Shown here piece after piece: positions 27,083 through 40,942 of a stretch of DNA of 64,000 nucleotides. The translations under genes were made by a program, and so were the position numbers. Under the pieces are notes generated by a model. That model was not told the origin of the DNA. It saw nothing but the letters and a program-made list of their open reading frames with translations, and ran no database searches. Every line of letters starts with the position of its first letter. Position 1 is the stretch's first letter. This DNA is from Micromonospora antibiotica (lineage in GTDB: Bacteria > Actinomycetota > Actinomycetes > Mycobacteriales > Micromonosporaceae): NCBI RefSeq assembly GCF_017599305.1, contig NZ_JAGFWR010000003.1, forward strand, positions 186,001-250,000, in the 5' to 3' direction.

Positions 27083-28318
27083 ATGGCCATCCCCTCGACC
27101 CCTGTCCCCGGCGCCGCCACGAGCGCCTCCGAACGACTGCACGCCCTCGACGCGGTACGCGCGGGAGCCCTGCTCCTCGGCGTCGTGCTGCACACGACAC
27201 TGTCCTTCCTGGAGCCCCGCACCTGGGTGGTGGGGGACGTGTCGACGAGCCCGGTGATGAACGGCACCTACTTCGTCATCCACGTGTTCCGGATGACGCT
27301 GTTCTTCCTGATCGCCGGCTTCTTCGCCCGGCTGCTGCTGCACCGGCGCGGCACCGCCGGGTTCGTCCGCAACCGGGCGGTGCGCATCCTCGCCCCACTG
27401 GCGATCTTCTGGCCGGTGGTGATGGTCTCCACCGTGGTGGCGATCATCATCGCGGCGAACCTGGCCGGTGAGGAGGTGCCCGGGGCCACCCCGATGACCC
27501 TGCGCACCTTCCCGCTGACCCACCTGTGGTTCCTCTACTGGCTGCTGGTCCTCTACGTGCTGGCACTGGTCGTCCGCGCGGTGGTCAACCTGCTCGACCC
27601 CGACGGCAGCCGGCGCAGTGGACTGGTCGACCCGATCGTCCGCAACGTCGTCGCCCGTGACCTCACCCCGCTGGTCGTCGGTGCCCCGCTCTGCGTCGCC
27701 TTCCTGCTCAAGCAGGACTGGCTGCTCTGGTACGGGGTGCCGCCGGCCGAGAACGGGCTGATCCCCAACCCGGTGGGCCTGGTCGCCTACGGGTGCGCGT
27801 TCGGCTTCGGCTGGCTGCTCAACCGCCAGGTGGACGTCATCCGGGTGTGGGAGCGGCGGTATCCCCGTAACCTGGTGGCGGCGGTCGTGCTCACCGCGAT
27901 CGCGCTGGCCATGGTGGGGCTCACTCCGGACACCGAACCCGAGTCGCTGGGCTGGCACAAGGTCGCCTACGCGGTCGTCTACACGCTGGCCGTGTGGGCG
28001 TGGACGATGGGCCTGATCGGGGCGGCCATGCGGCACCTGTCCCGGCCGAACCCGTCGATCCGGTACGTGGCCGACGCGTCGTACTGGGTCTATGTCGTCC
28101 ACCTCCCGCTGGTGATGGCGCTGCAGGCGGCGGTGTCGCAGGTGGCGGTGCCGTGGTTCGTCAAGTTCCCGGCCATCCTGCTGGTCACCTATCCCCTCAC
28201 CCTGCTCAGCTACCGCTACCTGGTCCGTTACACGTTCATCGGGGCGCTGATCAACGGGCGGCGTCGCCGGAGCGCGGAGCCGGCCGAGGTGGCCGTGCCG
28301 CAGACCGCCGCACACTGA
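27083..28318 (+). CDS. Membrane acyltransferase 3 (OpgC/MdoC-like)
   Basis: A 411-residue membrane protein starting at ATG 27083. The domain begins at residue ~15 (LHALDAVRAGALLLGVVLHTTLSF, with the family Arg and His) and shows about ten membrane helices, ending with YWVYVVHLPLVMALQ. It resembles the glucan-succinylating OpgC branch more than the OafA branch seen at 13554. Such proteins move acyl groups across or within the membrane onto sugars. It may acylate a cell-surface glucan or the natural product; neighbours do not settle this. Confidence 0.75.
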   Translation: MAIPSTPVPGAATSASERLHALDAVRAGALLLGVVLHTTLSFLEPRTWVVGDVSTSPVMNGTYFVIHVFRMTLFFLIAGFFARLLLHRRGTAGFVRNRAVRILAPLAIFWPVVMVSTVVAIIIAANLAGEEVPGATPMTLRTFPLTHLWFLYWLLVLYVLALVVRAVVNLLDPDGSRRSGLVDPIVRNVVARDLTPLVVGAPLCVAFLLKQDWLLWYGVPPAENGLIPNPVGLVAYGCAFGFGWLLNRQVDVIRVWERRYPRNLVAAVVLTAIALAMVGLTPDTEPESLGWHKVAYAVVYTLAVWAWTMGLIGAAMRHLSRPNPSIRYVADASYWVYVVHLPLVMALQAAVSQVAVPWFVKFPAILLVTYPLTLLSYRYLVRYTFIGALINGRRRRSAEPAEVAVPQTAAH

Positions 28319-28371
28319 CCGCCGCACACCGACCGCCGCGCCGCGCGGCCGCCGGTGCTCGCGTGGGCCGA

Positions 28372-28566
28372 GTCAGCCCCGCCGGAAGGGGGATCCGGCG
28401 GGGCTGACGCCTGCCGGGGGGACGGCAGGTTCTCCGGCCCGGACCGGGGGGACGGTCCGGGTGGCACACCGGGACCGGTGCGGCCGGTCCCGGGCTGCCG
28501 GCCGGCCCCGGGGGAAGGGCCGGCCGGCCCGTCCCGCACCGACCCGGGGGGGTGGGTCGGTGCGGG
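28372..28566. terminator. Array of six consecutive stem-loops with G-rich loops
   Basis: Perfect stems: 28372-28385/28395-28408 (14 bp), 28410-28416/28423-28429 (7), 28438-28446/28453-28461 (9), 28469-28478/28484-28493 (10), 28497-28508/28517-28528 (12), 28533-28545/28554-28566 (13). Stem sequences differ, but five of the six loops are runs of four to seven G with A or T. It lies between the convergent acyltransferase and efflux-pump genes and probably stops transcription both ways. Confidence 0.8.
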
Positions 28567-28612
28567 GCGGGAACGGCGTCCGGGCGGCGGCAACCACCCG
28601 GACGCCGACCGG

Positions 28613-30205
28613 TCAACGTGCGGGTGGAGCACCGGTCCGGTCGTCGGCGGCGGCCGGGGCACCCGACGGGGTGTCGGCGTCGCCGGTACCGGCCAACGGG
28701 GCGTCGGCGGTGGTCTTGTCGGACGGCGTCTTGTCGTCGGGGGTGGCCCAGTCGCCCTGGATGCCGATCTTCTCCAGCAGCAGGAGCACGACGAGGGCGA
28801 CGACCAGGAGCAGCACCGCGGAGACCCGGTAGGACAGCACGTACCCCTCGGTGGCCGCGACCCTCGCGTTCACCCCCTCGGCGAGCCGGTCCCCGCCCAA
28901 CCGCAGGGCCAGCGCCACCAGGACCGACAGGCCGAGCGCGCCACCGACCTGCTGCATCACGTTCTGCATGGCGGAGGCGAGCCCGGTGTCCTGGGTGCCC
29001 ACCTTGTAGAGCGCGGTGTTGGCGGTGCCGGGCATCGCCAGGCCGAAGAAGACGCCCAGCACCAGCATGCCGGGCAGGATGCCGCTGGCGTAGTGGGTGT
29101 CGACGGAGATCCCGCTGAGCAGCAACAGGCCGCCGGTGACCCCGAGCAGACCCACGATGATCACCGGCTTGACGCCGAACTTCGGGATCATGCCGGTGGA
29201 CAGCCCGACGCCGAAGGCGATGCCCAGACCCACCGGGATGAAGGAGAGGCCGCCCTTGAGCGGCGAGTAGCCGAGCACCTGCTGCTCGAAGAGGGTGGTC
29301 AGGAAGGTGAACCCGAAGAAGGCGCAGGAGAGGGTCAGACCGACCAGGTAACCCACCGCGCGGGTGCGGTTGGTGAAGAACCGCAGCGGGATCAGCGGTG
29401 CGGCGGCCCGCGACTCGATCAGCAGCATCAGCCCGATCAGTGCCAGACCGCCGAAGAGCGGCAGCAGCACCTGCGTCGACAGCCAGGACCGCTCGGCGGC
29501 CTGGAGCAGGCCGTAGACGATGGCCACCAGACCCGCCGTGGCGGTCAGCACGCCGGCGAAGTTGAACTTCTGCCCGGTGCGCTCCATCCGGGTCTCGCCG
29601 ACCAACCGGCCCACCAGGGCCAGCGCGATCACCGCGACCGGGACGTTGACGTAGAAGATCCAGCGCCAGCTGGCGTCGGCGACGATGAGCCCACCGACGA
29701 CCGGGCCGAGCGTGCCGGCCAGGCCCGACAGGCCACCCCAGATGCCGACCGCCTTGACCCGGTCGGCCGGGGCCGAGAACAGCAGGAAGACGATGCCCAG
29801 CGCGGCCGGGGCGGCCAGCGCCTCACCGACGCCCTGGAGGAAGCGGCTGTAGATGAGCATCTCGGGGTTCATCGCGGCCCCGGAGATGACCGAGGCGATG
29901 GCGAAGATGACCACGCCGGTGACGAAGATCCGCCGCCGGCCGAACAGGTCGGCGAGCCGGCCGCCGAACAGCAGCAGACCGCCGGCCATCAGCACGTAGC
30001 CGTTGACGACCCAGGCCAGCCCGGTCCGGGACATGTCGAGTTCGCCCTGGATGCGCGGCAGCGCGACGCTGACCACGGTCATGTCGATGACGAACATGAA
30101 CTGGACGAAGCCGAGCAGCGCCAGCGCCTTCCACCGACGGGGATCCGGCCGGTCCGCGGACGCGTCAAGCGCCTCGTCCGAACTCGGTGTGGTACCGGTG
30201 CTCAT
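28613..30205 (-). CDS. MFS drug efflux transporter, DHA2 family (14 TM)
   Basis: A 530-residue transporter starting at ATG 30205 after GAGGAGGG. It has WKALALLGFVQFMFVIDMTVVSVALPRIQ (helix 1, motif D region), the loop 2-3 motif LLFGGRLADLFGRRRIFVTG, motif C (GPVVGGLIVADASWRWIFYVNVP) and about 14 helices. DHA2 pumps (EmrB/QacA) export drugs with proton antiport; comparable pumps give self-resistance in antibiotic and enediyne producers. It is divergent from the second YCII gene, so the 113-bp gap holds both promoters. Export of the cluster product is likely but not proven. Confidence 0.85.
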   Translation of the reverse strand: MSTGTTPSSDEALDASADRPDPRRWKALALLGFVQFMFVIDMTVVSVALPRIQGELDMSRTGLAWVVNGYVLMAGGLLLFGGRLADLFGRRRIFVTGVVIFAIASVISGAAMNPEMLIYSRFLQGVGEALAAPAALGIVFLLFSAPADRVKAVGIWGGLSGLAGTLGPVVGGLIVADASWRWIFYVNVPVAVIALALVGRLVGETRMERTGQKFNFAGVLTATAGLVAIVYGLLQAAERSWLSTQVLLPLFGGLALIGLMLLIESRAAAPLIPLRFFTNRTRAVGYLVGLTLSCAFFGFTFLTTLFEQQVLGYSPLKGGLSFIPVGLGIAFGVGLSTGMIPKFGVKPVIIVGLLGVTGGLLLLSGISVDTHYASGILPGMLVLGVFFGLAMPGTANTALYKVGTQDTGLASAMQNVMQQVGGALGLSVLVALALRLGGDRLAEGVNARVAATEGYVLSYRVSAVLLLVVALVVLLLLEKIGIQGDWATPDDKTPSDKTTADAPLAGTGDADTPSGAPAAADDRTGAPPAR

Positions 30206-30251
30206 GTGCCCTCCTCGACATCGGCGCACGTCACGTGCGCTTCTGCCTGGA

Positions 30252-30278
30252 TGTCGAAGCTGGCTCGTTGGTTTCGAC
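30252..30278 (+). promoter_or_regulatory. Candidate ECF42-type promoter of the second YCII gene
   Basis: TGTCGA (30252-30257), 17 nt, then CGAC (30275-30278), 40 bp before the YCII start. This is a full match to the remembered ECF42 consensus and has the same spacing as the element at 25108-25134. Confidence 0.6.
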
Positions 30279-30318
30279 ATACGGGTAAGCAAATAGTTCG
30301 AGCCTTCAGGAGGCACCC

Positions 30319-30690
30319 ATGAAGTACCTGATCATGATCAGCCACAACCAGCAGACCCGGGACGCCTGGCAGAACATGTCCGACACCGAGCGGGAGCTGG
30401 GCTTCAAGGCGCACATGTCGCTGGTGGAGGATCTGTCCGAGTCGGGCGAGCTGATCGTCTCCGAGGCCCTCGCCGACCAGGGCCAGGCCAAGAAGGTCCT
30501 GGTCAGCGACGGCAAGGTCACCACCACCGACGGCCCGTTCCCCGAGGTCAAGGAGTACGTCGCCGGGATCTACCTGATCGAGTGCGACACCATCGAGCAG
30601 GCGGTCGGGCACGCCGCCCGGATCCCGGAGGCCAACTTCGGCCTCGTCGAGGTCCGTCCGGTGCTCGGCGCAGGTGGCCCCGACATGTGA
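30319..30690 (+). CDS. YCII/DGPF domain protein, copy 2
   Basis: A 123-residue protein starting at ATG 30319 after AGGAGG. It is very similar to the protein at 25173-25544: MKYLIMISHNQQTRDAWQ, MSDTERELGFKAHMSLVEDL, TTDGPFPEVKEYVAGIYLIE. Its recognisable ECF42-like promoter suggests that the sigma factor encoded 4.8 kb away controls it. It is monocistronic, ending in a strong hairpin. Confidence 0.87.
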   Translation: MKYLIMISHNQQTRDAWQNMSDTERELGFKAHMSLVEDLSESGELIVSEALADQGQAKKVLVSDGKVTTTDGPFPEVKEYVAGIYLIECDTIEQAVGHAARIPEANFGLVEVRPVLGAGGPDM

Positions 30691-30708
30691 CGACCCGCAC
30701 ATGCGGGC

Positions 30709-30740
30709 GGACCCGCGGCACCGACCGGTGCCGCGGGTCC
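30709..30740. terminator. Terminator hairpin between convergent genes
   Basis: Perfect 14-bp stem (30709-30722/30727-30740) with a 4-nt loop, followed by a T-rich stretch (GTTTCTTCGTT) on the plus strand. Confidence 0.85.
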
Positions 30741-30781
30741 GTTTCTTCGTTCCACCGTCCGCCGTGCCCGGCGGGCGGCAC

Positions 30782-31969
30782 TCAGATGTACGGCGAGTTG
30801 GGCTCCAGCCCGCACAGCACCCGACCGTAGAGTTCGAGGTTCGTCGACGGGACCATCAGCGCGTGCAGGTTGACCGCGTACATGTCCCGGACCACCCGCT
30901 GCATCGGGGCCTGGCGCAGGATCGACGAGCCACCGCTGGCCATCCCGAGCAGGTCGACGGCGGCCCGCCCGAGCTGGCAGATCGCCCCGATGTCGGCCCG
31001 GGTGCGGGCCCGCTCCTCCAACGTCCACGGCTCACCGCTGACGCCCTTGGTGTCGACCAGGTCGGTGATCCGCTGGGCGTGGAACTCGGCCTCGTCGATC
31101 TTCATGGTCGCCTCGGCCAGCTGCAGGTGGGTGACCGGGGCCTCCCGCTGCGTCGCGTAGTCGGTGTAGGTGATCTTGCGGTCGAGCCGCTCCAGGAAGA
31201 ACTCCCGGGCCGCCCGGGCCAGCCCGATCACCGTACCGGCCGAGGAGGCGTTCGCCACCCCGAGCAACGGGTTGCGGTACATCGGCAGGTCCCGGTTGAG
31301 CGCCGAGGCGCTCTGCCCCTGGAGCACGGCGGGCATCGGCACGATCCGCTCCTGCGGCACGAAGACGTCCCGGGCCACCGTGGTGATGCTGCCCGAACCC
31401 TGCAGGCCGGCGGTGTACCAGTCGTCCACGATCTCCAGGTCGGACAGCGGCACCAGGGCCATCACCGGCCACTGGTTCACCCCGTCCGGGGCGGGGGCCA
31501 TCGCGATGACCTCCTGCCAGTGGCTGTGCAGGGCGCCGCTGATGAAACTCCAGCTGCCGTTGAGCACCATCCCGCCGCCGGGCTTCGGGGTGCCGCTGGC
31601 CGACGGGCTCAACGTCCCGCAGATCCGCACGTCGGGGGTGGAGTAGACCTCGTCCTGCACCGCGTCGGGGAACATCCCGACCATCCAGCCGGGGATCGCC
31701 CACACCGACGCCGTCCAGGCCACCGAGCCGTCGCCCCGGCCCAGCTCCACCATCACCTCGTGCAGGGTGCGGGTGTCCGACTCGTAGCCGCCGTAGCGGC
31801 GCGGCACCCGCATCCGGAACAGGCCGGCGTCGGCCAGCGCCTCGACCGTCTCGTCGTGCAGCCGCCGGTTCTCCTCCTGCCAGCTGGCGTGCCGGCGCAG
31901 CAGCGGCACCAGCTCGCTGGCGCGGCGTACCAGTTCTTCCCTCGGGGGGGCCTCGGTCGCGCTGGTCAT
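30782..31969 (-). CDS. Acyl-CoA-dehydrogenase-fold flavin monooxygenase (group D)
   Basis: A 395-residue protein starting at ATG 31969 with AGGAG upstream. It has the acyl-CoA dehydrogenase fold: RRYGGYESDTRTLHEVMVELGRGDGSVAW, GTLSPSASGTPKPGGGMVLNGSWSFISG, and the C-terminal helical region ending with GGSSILRQAPMQRVVRDMYA. The pattern is that of FMN/FADH2-dependent monooxygenases (HsaA, ActVA-ORF5) and sugar N-oxygenases rather than true dehydrogenases, since the glutamate base region differs. It needs a flavin reductase, which is not encoded here. It is the last gene of the operon with the GMC and SgcJ-like genes, so it probably hydroxylates an enediyne or aryl intermediate. Confidence 0.75.
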   Translation of the reverse strand: MTSATEAPPREELVRRASELVPLLRRHASWQEENRRLHDETVEALADAGLFRMRVPRRYGGYESDTRTLHEVMVELGRGDGSVAWTASVWAIPGWMVGMFPDAVQDEVYSTPDVRICGTLSPSASGTPKPGGGMVLNGSWSFISGALHSHWQEVIAMAPAPDGVNQWPVMALVPLSDLEIVDDWYTAGLQGSGSITTVARDVFVPQERIVPMPAVLQGQSASALNRDLPMYRNPLLGVANASSAGTVIGLARAAREFFLERLDRKITYTDYATQREAPVTHLQLAEATMKIDEAEFHAQRITDLVDTKGVSGEPWTLEERARTRADIGAICQLGRAAVDLLGMASGGSSILRQAPMQRVVRDMYAVNLHALMVPSTNLELYGRVLCGLEPNSPYI

Positions 31970-32048
31970 CTCACTCCTCCTGTGCGGGTACGGTCGGCGG
32001 ACAGGACACCGCCCACCGGAACGGACGGGTCGGCGGGCGGGCGGCAGG

Positions 32049-33629
32049 TCACCGGGCGACCGCCTCGGCCTGCCGGGGCAGCGGCGCGACCCCGGCGATC
32101 AGGTCCGCCGCCTTTTCCGCGATGGCGATCACGGCGGCGTTCGGGTTGCCCCGGACCAGGGTGGGCATGACGCTGGCGTCGACCACCCGCAGCCCCTCCA
32201 GCCCGTTGACCCGCAACTGCTCGTCGACCACGGTGCCCATCGCGCAGGTGCCCGCCGGGTGGAAGATCGAGTGGGCGTACTGCCGGACGTAGTGCCGCAG
32301 GTCCTCGTCGGAGTCCGAGGCCGGCGGCGCGAACTGTCCCTCGGTGTACAGGGCCAGCGCCTTCTGCTGGGCGATCCGGATGCCGATCCGGGTCGCCGCG
32401 ACCGCGTCGTCGAGGTCGCGCTCGTCCTGGAAGTAGTTGTGCACGATCTTCGGCTTGGCCGTCGGGTCGGCCGAGGCCAGCAGCACGTACCCCCGGCTGC
32501 GCGGGGCGATCATCGACGGGCCGTACGAGATCGAGTGGTGGGTGGGGGTGCCGAGCCCGCTGTCGGCGAACATCACCGGCGCGGCCAGGAACTCCGCGTC
32601 CGGGGCGGTCAGGTCGTCGCGGGTACGCACGAAGCCGCCGGCCTCCGGCCCGTTGGCCGTCATCGGGCCACGCCCCTCGGCCATGAAGCGTTGCAGGTGC
32701 TCGGGCTGGTTGGCGGCGAGCAGGCTGATCGGCTGCGAGTGGGTGTAGACCAGCGGGATCAGCGCGTGGTCCTGGAGGTTCTGCCCCACCTGCGGCTGGT
32801 CCAGCAGCACCGGCACGCCGAGCGCGCCCAGCAGCGGGGCCGGGCCGACCCCGGAGAGCATCAGCAGCTGCGGCGAGTTGTACGCCCCGGCGGCGAGGAT
32901 GACCTCCCGGGACGCGGTGACGGTCAGCGTGTCGTCCAGCCGGGTCCCGGTCACCCCGACCGCCCGACCGTTCTCGATCAGCACCCGGTGCACGTGGACG
33001 TTGGTCTCCACGGTCAGGTTGGGCCGGTCGAGGGCGGGGTGCAGGAACGCGGTCGCGGTGCTCTCCCGGCGGCCGTCGCGCTGGGTGAGCTGGAAGAAGC
33101 CGAAACCCTCCTGCCCCGCGCCGTTGAAGTCGTCGTTGACCCCGTAGCCGGCGTCGGTGGCCGCCTCGACGAACGCCGACGACATCGGGTTGTTGGCCCG
33201 CCCCTCGGAGACCGCCATCGGCCCGCCGACCCCGTGGTAGGTCGAGGCCCCCCGCTCGTTGTCCTCGGACCGCTTGAAGTACGGCAGCAGGTCGTCGAAG
33301 CCCCAGCCGGGCTGCGCCCAACCGTCGAAGTCGCCGCGCGCGCCCCGGATGTAGACCATCGTGTTGATCGAGCTGGTGCCGCCCAGCACCCGCCCCCGGG
33401 GCAGGTAGACCCGCCGCCGACCCAGCGCCGGCTCCTCGTGGGTGTCGTAGTCCCAGTCCAGGGCGGTGCGGAACAGGGTGCCGAAGGCCACCGGGACGTG
33501 GATGTTGTCGGCGGTGTCCCGGGGACCCGCCTCGATCAGGCACACCGTGACGTCGGGGTCCTCGGTGAGCCGGGCGGCCAGGACACACCCCGCTGATCCC
33601 GCGCCGACGATGACGTAGTCGTACACCAC
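32049..33629 (-). CDS. GMC oxidoreductase (choline dehydrogenase-like)
   Basis: About 526 residues from GTG 33629 (a second GTG follows at once; GGAGGG suits either). FAD-binding YVIVGAGSAGCVLAARL and LIEAG lie at the N-terminus. The GMC signatures RGRVLGGTSSINTMVYIRG and GAYNSPQLLMLSGVGP are complete, and the catalytic His (HPAGTCAMG) and Asn (RGNPNAAVIAIAEKAADLI) are present. It differs in type from the cholesterol-oxidase-like enzyme at 7683-9320. It oxidises an alcohol in an unknown substrate. It sits between the SgcJ-like genes and the monooxygenase gene, 79 bp before the latter. Confidence 0.83.
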   Translation of the reverse strand: MVYDYVIVGAGSAGCVLAARLTEDPDVTVCLIEAGPRDTADNIHVPVAFGTLFRTALDWDYDTHEEPALGRRRVYLPRGRVLGGTSSINTMVYIRGARGDFDGWAQPGWGFDDLLPYFKRSEDNERGASTYHGVGGPMAVSEGRANNPMSSAFVEAATDAGYGVNDDFNGAGQEGFGFFQLTQRDGRRESTATAFLHPALDRPNLTVETNVHVHRVLIENGRAVGVTGTRLDDTLTVTASREVILAAGAYNSPQLLMLSGVGPAPLLGALGVPVLLDQPQVGQNLQDHALIPLVYTHSQPISLLAANQPEHLQRFMAEGRGPMTANGPEAGGFVRTRDDLTAPDAEFLAAPVMFADSGLGTPTHHSISYGPSMIAPRSRGYVLLASADPTAKPKIVHNYFQDERDLDDAVAATRIGIRIAQQKALALYTEGQFAPPASDSDEDLRHYVRQYAHSIFHPAGTCAMGTVVDEQLRVNGLEGLRVVDASVMPTLVRGNPNAAVIAIAEKAADLIAGVAPLPRQAEAVAR

Positions 33630-33680
33630 TGCACCCTCCAAGGTCAGGTTCTCGGTTGTCGGTCGCGGGTCTCCGCGCCA

Positions 33681-33708
33681 CCGGCGGGGACCGGGCGGTC
33701 CCCGCCGG
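33681..33708 (-). terminator. Intercistronic hairpin
   Basis: Perfect 12-bp stem (33681-33692/33697-33708), 4-nt loop, between SgcJ-like copy 1 and the GMC gene. Possibly a partial terminator or mRNA stabiliser. Confidence 0.55.
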
Positions 33709-33798
33709 GCGTGCCCCGGGGCCGTGGTGATCCGTGATCGGGATCCCGTCGTCACCACGACCGCGGCGGTCGGGCGGTCGTCGTCGACCGCGTCGGCG

Positions 33799-34281
33799 TC
33801 AGCCCCTGATCGGGCTGCTCTGGTGCGAGACCAGCCGGAGCTGGCCGTCGGGTTGGCGCAGCATCACCCAGGTGGCCCGGATGAAGTTCTCCGGCGCGAT
33901 GTCGTCCTGGCCGGCCATGATGATGCCGCCCTCGGTCACCACCAGAGCGACGTCGTCGGTGAGGAAGGTGACCTCGACCGGCCAACCCTTCACCCGGGCG
34001 CCTCGCAGCGGCCCGGCGAAACCCCGGGACATGTACGCCCGGATCTCCTCCCGGCTGGTGAGCTGCTCGTCGCGCATCAGCAGGCTGCCGTTGTCGGTGA
34101 ACACGTCGGCGAACATGTCGGCGTCGTTGGCCGCCCAGGCCGCCTGGATACGCATGGCCACCGTCAACGCCGCCCGCTCGTCGGCGTCGGTGTACCCCCG
34201 GTAGTAGGACGGGTCCTCGGGGACGCCCGCGGCGGCCAGCAGCGCCGAGGCGTCTCCCCAGGGTGCCATGGTCGTGGTCAT
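33799..34281 (-). CDS. SgcJ/EcaC-like (SnoaL/DUF4440 fold) protein, copy 1
   Basis: A 160-residue cone-shaped alpha+beta barrel protein starting at ATG 34281 after GAGGAA. It has the block shared by all three copies: LTVAMRIQAAWAANDADMFADVFTDNGSLLM, SREEIRAYMSRGFAGPLRG, TWVMLRQPDGQLRLVSHQSSP. SgcJ-type proteins (TIGR02246) occur in enediyne clusters; structures are known, the function is still unclear. It is separated from copy 2 by a hairpin. Confidence 0.82.
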   Translation of the reverse strand: MTTTMAPWGDASALLAAAGVPEDPSYYRGYTDADERAALTVAMRIQAAWAANDADMFADVFTDNGSLLMRDEQLTSREEIRAYMSRGFAGPLRGARVKGWPVEVTFLTDDVALVVTEGGIIMAGQDDIAPENFIRATWVMLRQPDGQLRLVSHQSSPIRG

Positions 34282-34303
34282 CGGTTCCTCTTCTCCTCTC
34301 GTC

Positions 34304-34344
34304 GTCCAGGGCCGGGCCGACCCCTCGTCGTCCCGGCCCTGGAC
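34304..34344 (-). terminator. Intercistronic hairpin
   Basis: Perfect 13-bp stem (34304-34316/34332-34344) with a 15-nt loop, between SgcJ-like copies 2 and 1. Confidence 0.55.
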
Positions 34345-34380
34345 GGCCCGCTGGTCACCCCGGCGCAGCCGGGACCGGTC

Positions 34381-34836
34381 TCAGCCGGTGACCGGGCTGC
34401 TCTGGTAGGAGGCGATCCGCCAGTCGCCGTCCTGCTTGACGACGACCCACATGATGCGGACGTTGTCGCCCGGGGCGAGGGCGGCGGCGTCGGCGTAGAC
34501 GACCCCGCCGACGCTGACCGCCAGCGCCATCGACTCCGAGACGACCTGGATCTCGCTGAACTCCAGGGCCAACCGGGAACCCTTGTACGGGCCGGCGAAC
34601 AGCTCGCCGAGGTAGGACCGGATCTCGTCGCGGCTCATCAGCTGGTTGTCGCCGACCAGCATGCTGCCGTTGTCGATGAAGAGGGAGGCGAAGCCCTCGG
34701 CGTCGTTGGCGTCCCACGCCGCCCGGCAGCGCAGCGGCGCGGTCAGCACCGCCCCTTCCACCCCGTTGGGGAAGTCGCCGTAGTACGAGGCCCACTGCTT
34801 GGCGCCGGCCACGAGCGATGCGCCCTCGGTGCTCAT
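34381..34836 (-). CDS. SgcJ/EcaC-like protein, copy 2
   Basis: A 151-residue protein starting at ATG 34836 with AGGAGGAGA upstream. It shares AVLTAPLRCRAAWDANDAEGFASLFIDNGSMLV-type sequence, MSRDEIRSYLGELFAGPYKGSR and VVKQDGDWRIASYQSSPV with its neighbours. Only 31 bp separate it from copy 3, so these two are co-transcribed. No frame damage is seen; all three copies look intact. Confidence 0.82.
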   Translation of the reverse strand: MSTEGASLVAGAKQWASYYGDFPNGVEGAVLTAPLRCRAAWDANDAEGFASLFIDNGSMLVGDNQLMSRDEIRSYLGELFAGPYKGSRLALEFSEIQVVSESMALAVSVGGVVYADAAALAPGDNVRIMWVVVKQDGDWRIASYQSSPVTG

Positions 34837-34867
34837 GCTGTCTCCTCCTGTCCGAGTGGGTGACCGG

Positions 34868-35350
34868 TCACCAGCGCAGCGTCGCGCCGGCGCCACGCGG
34901 GCTGTTCTGGTAGCCGGCGAGCTGCCACTGGCCGTCGCGCTTGACGACGACCCAGGTGGAACGCACGGCCAGCTCCTCCGCGATCTCCGTCTGGCCGGCG
35001 GCGAGGATGCCACCGTGGGTACGGATCAGGGCGGCGTCGTCGGCGATGATCCGCACGTCGACCGGGCGGCCGGTGACCCCGGTGCCCTTGAACGGCCCGG
35101 CGTACGCGGCGGCCATGAACGAGCGGATCTCGTCGCGGCCCTTCTTGAACACGTCACCCGGCAGGATCATCACGCCGTCCTCGGTGAACGCATTCGCCAC
35201 CCCGGCGGCGTCGTTGCGGGACCAGGCCTGCACCAGGCGCAACGGAACGGTGAGGACCTCCTTTTCCTGGTCGCTGGTGAACGACCCGTAATACGCGTCG
35301 AGTGCCTTTTCTCCGTCAATGGCCGGAGCCACCTGGGTACCAGTGGACAT
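34868..35350 (-). CDS. SgcJ/EcaC-like protein, copy 3
   Basis: A 160-residue protein; ATG 35350 is chosen for its upstream GAGAGGA and because it then matches copy 2 (MSTGTQVAP versus MSTEGASL). It has VLTVPLRLVQAWSRNDAAGVANAFTEDG, RDEIRSFMAAAYAGPFKGTG and TWVVVKRDGQWQLAGYQNSP. It is the first gene of the SgcJ-GMC-monooxygenase operon. The PKS gene upstream ends in a 17-bp hairpin, so this operon probably has its own promoter in 35351-35519. Confidence 0.82.
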   Translation of the reverse strand: MSTGTQVAPAIDGEKALDAYYGSFTSDQEKEVLTVPLRLVQAWSRNDAAGVANAFTEDGVMILPGDVFKKGRDEIRSFMAAAYAGPFKGTGVTGRPVDVRIIADDAALIRTHGGILAAGQTEIAEELAVRSTWVVVKRDGQWQLAGYQNSPRGAGATLRW

Positions 35351-35519
35351 CGTGGTCGCTTCCTCTCCTGGGACTACTGCGGACAGTGGACACATTCACC
35401 CCCGAACGGTCCGTCCGTCCCCCCTATCCTCCGGCGGTCCGACACCGCTGACATCTCCCCGATTGCGATGTCGGAGACCGTTTCCGAGAAATCGTTTCCG
35501 GGGGCGGGACGAGAAATAG

Positions 35520-35557
35520 CCGTACCCCGGCCGGTGGGTGCACCGGCCGGGGTACGG
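35520..35557. terminator. Strong terminator after the iterative PKS gene
   Basis: Perfect 17-bp stem (35520-35536/35541-35557) with a 4-nt loop, 22 bp past the PKS stop codon. Confidence 0.82.
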
Positions 35558-35578
35558 CGGGATCGCCGCAGGTGGGGG

Positions 35579-40942
<5,364 letters not shown>

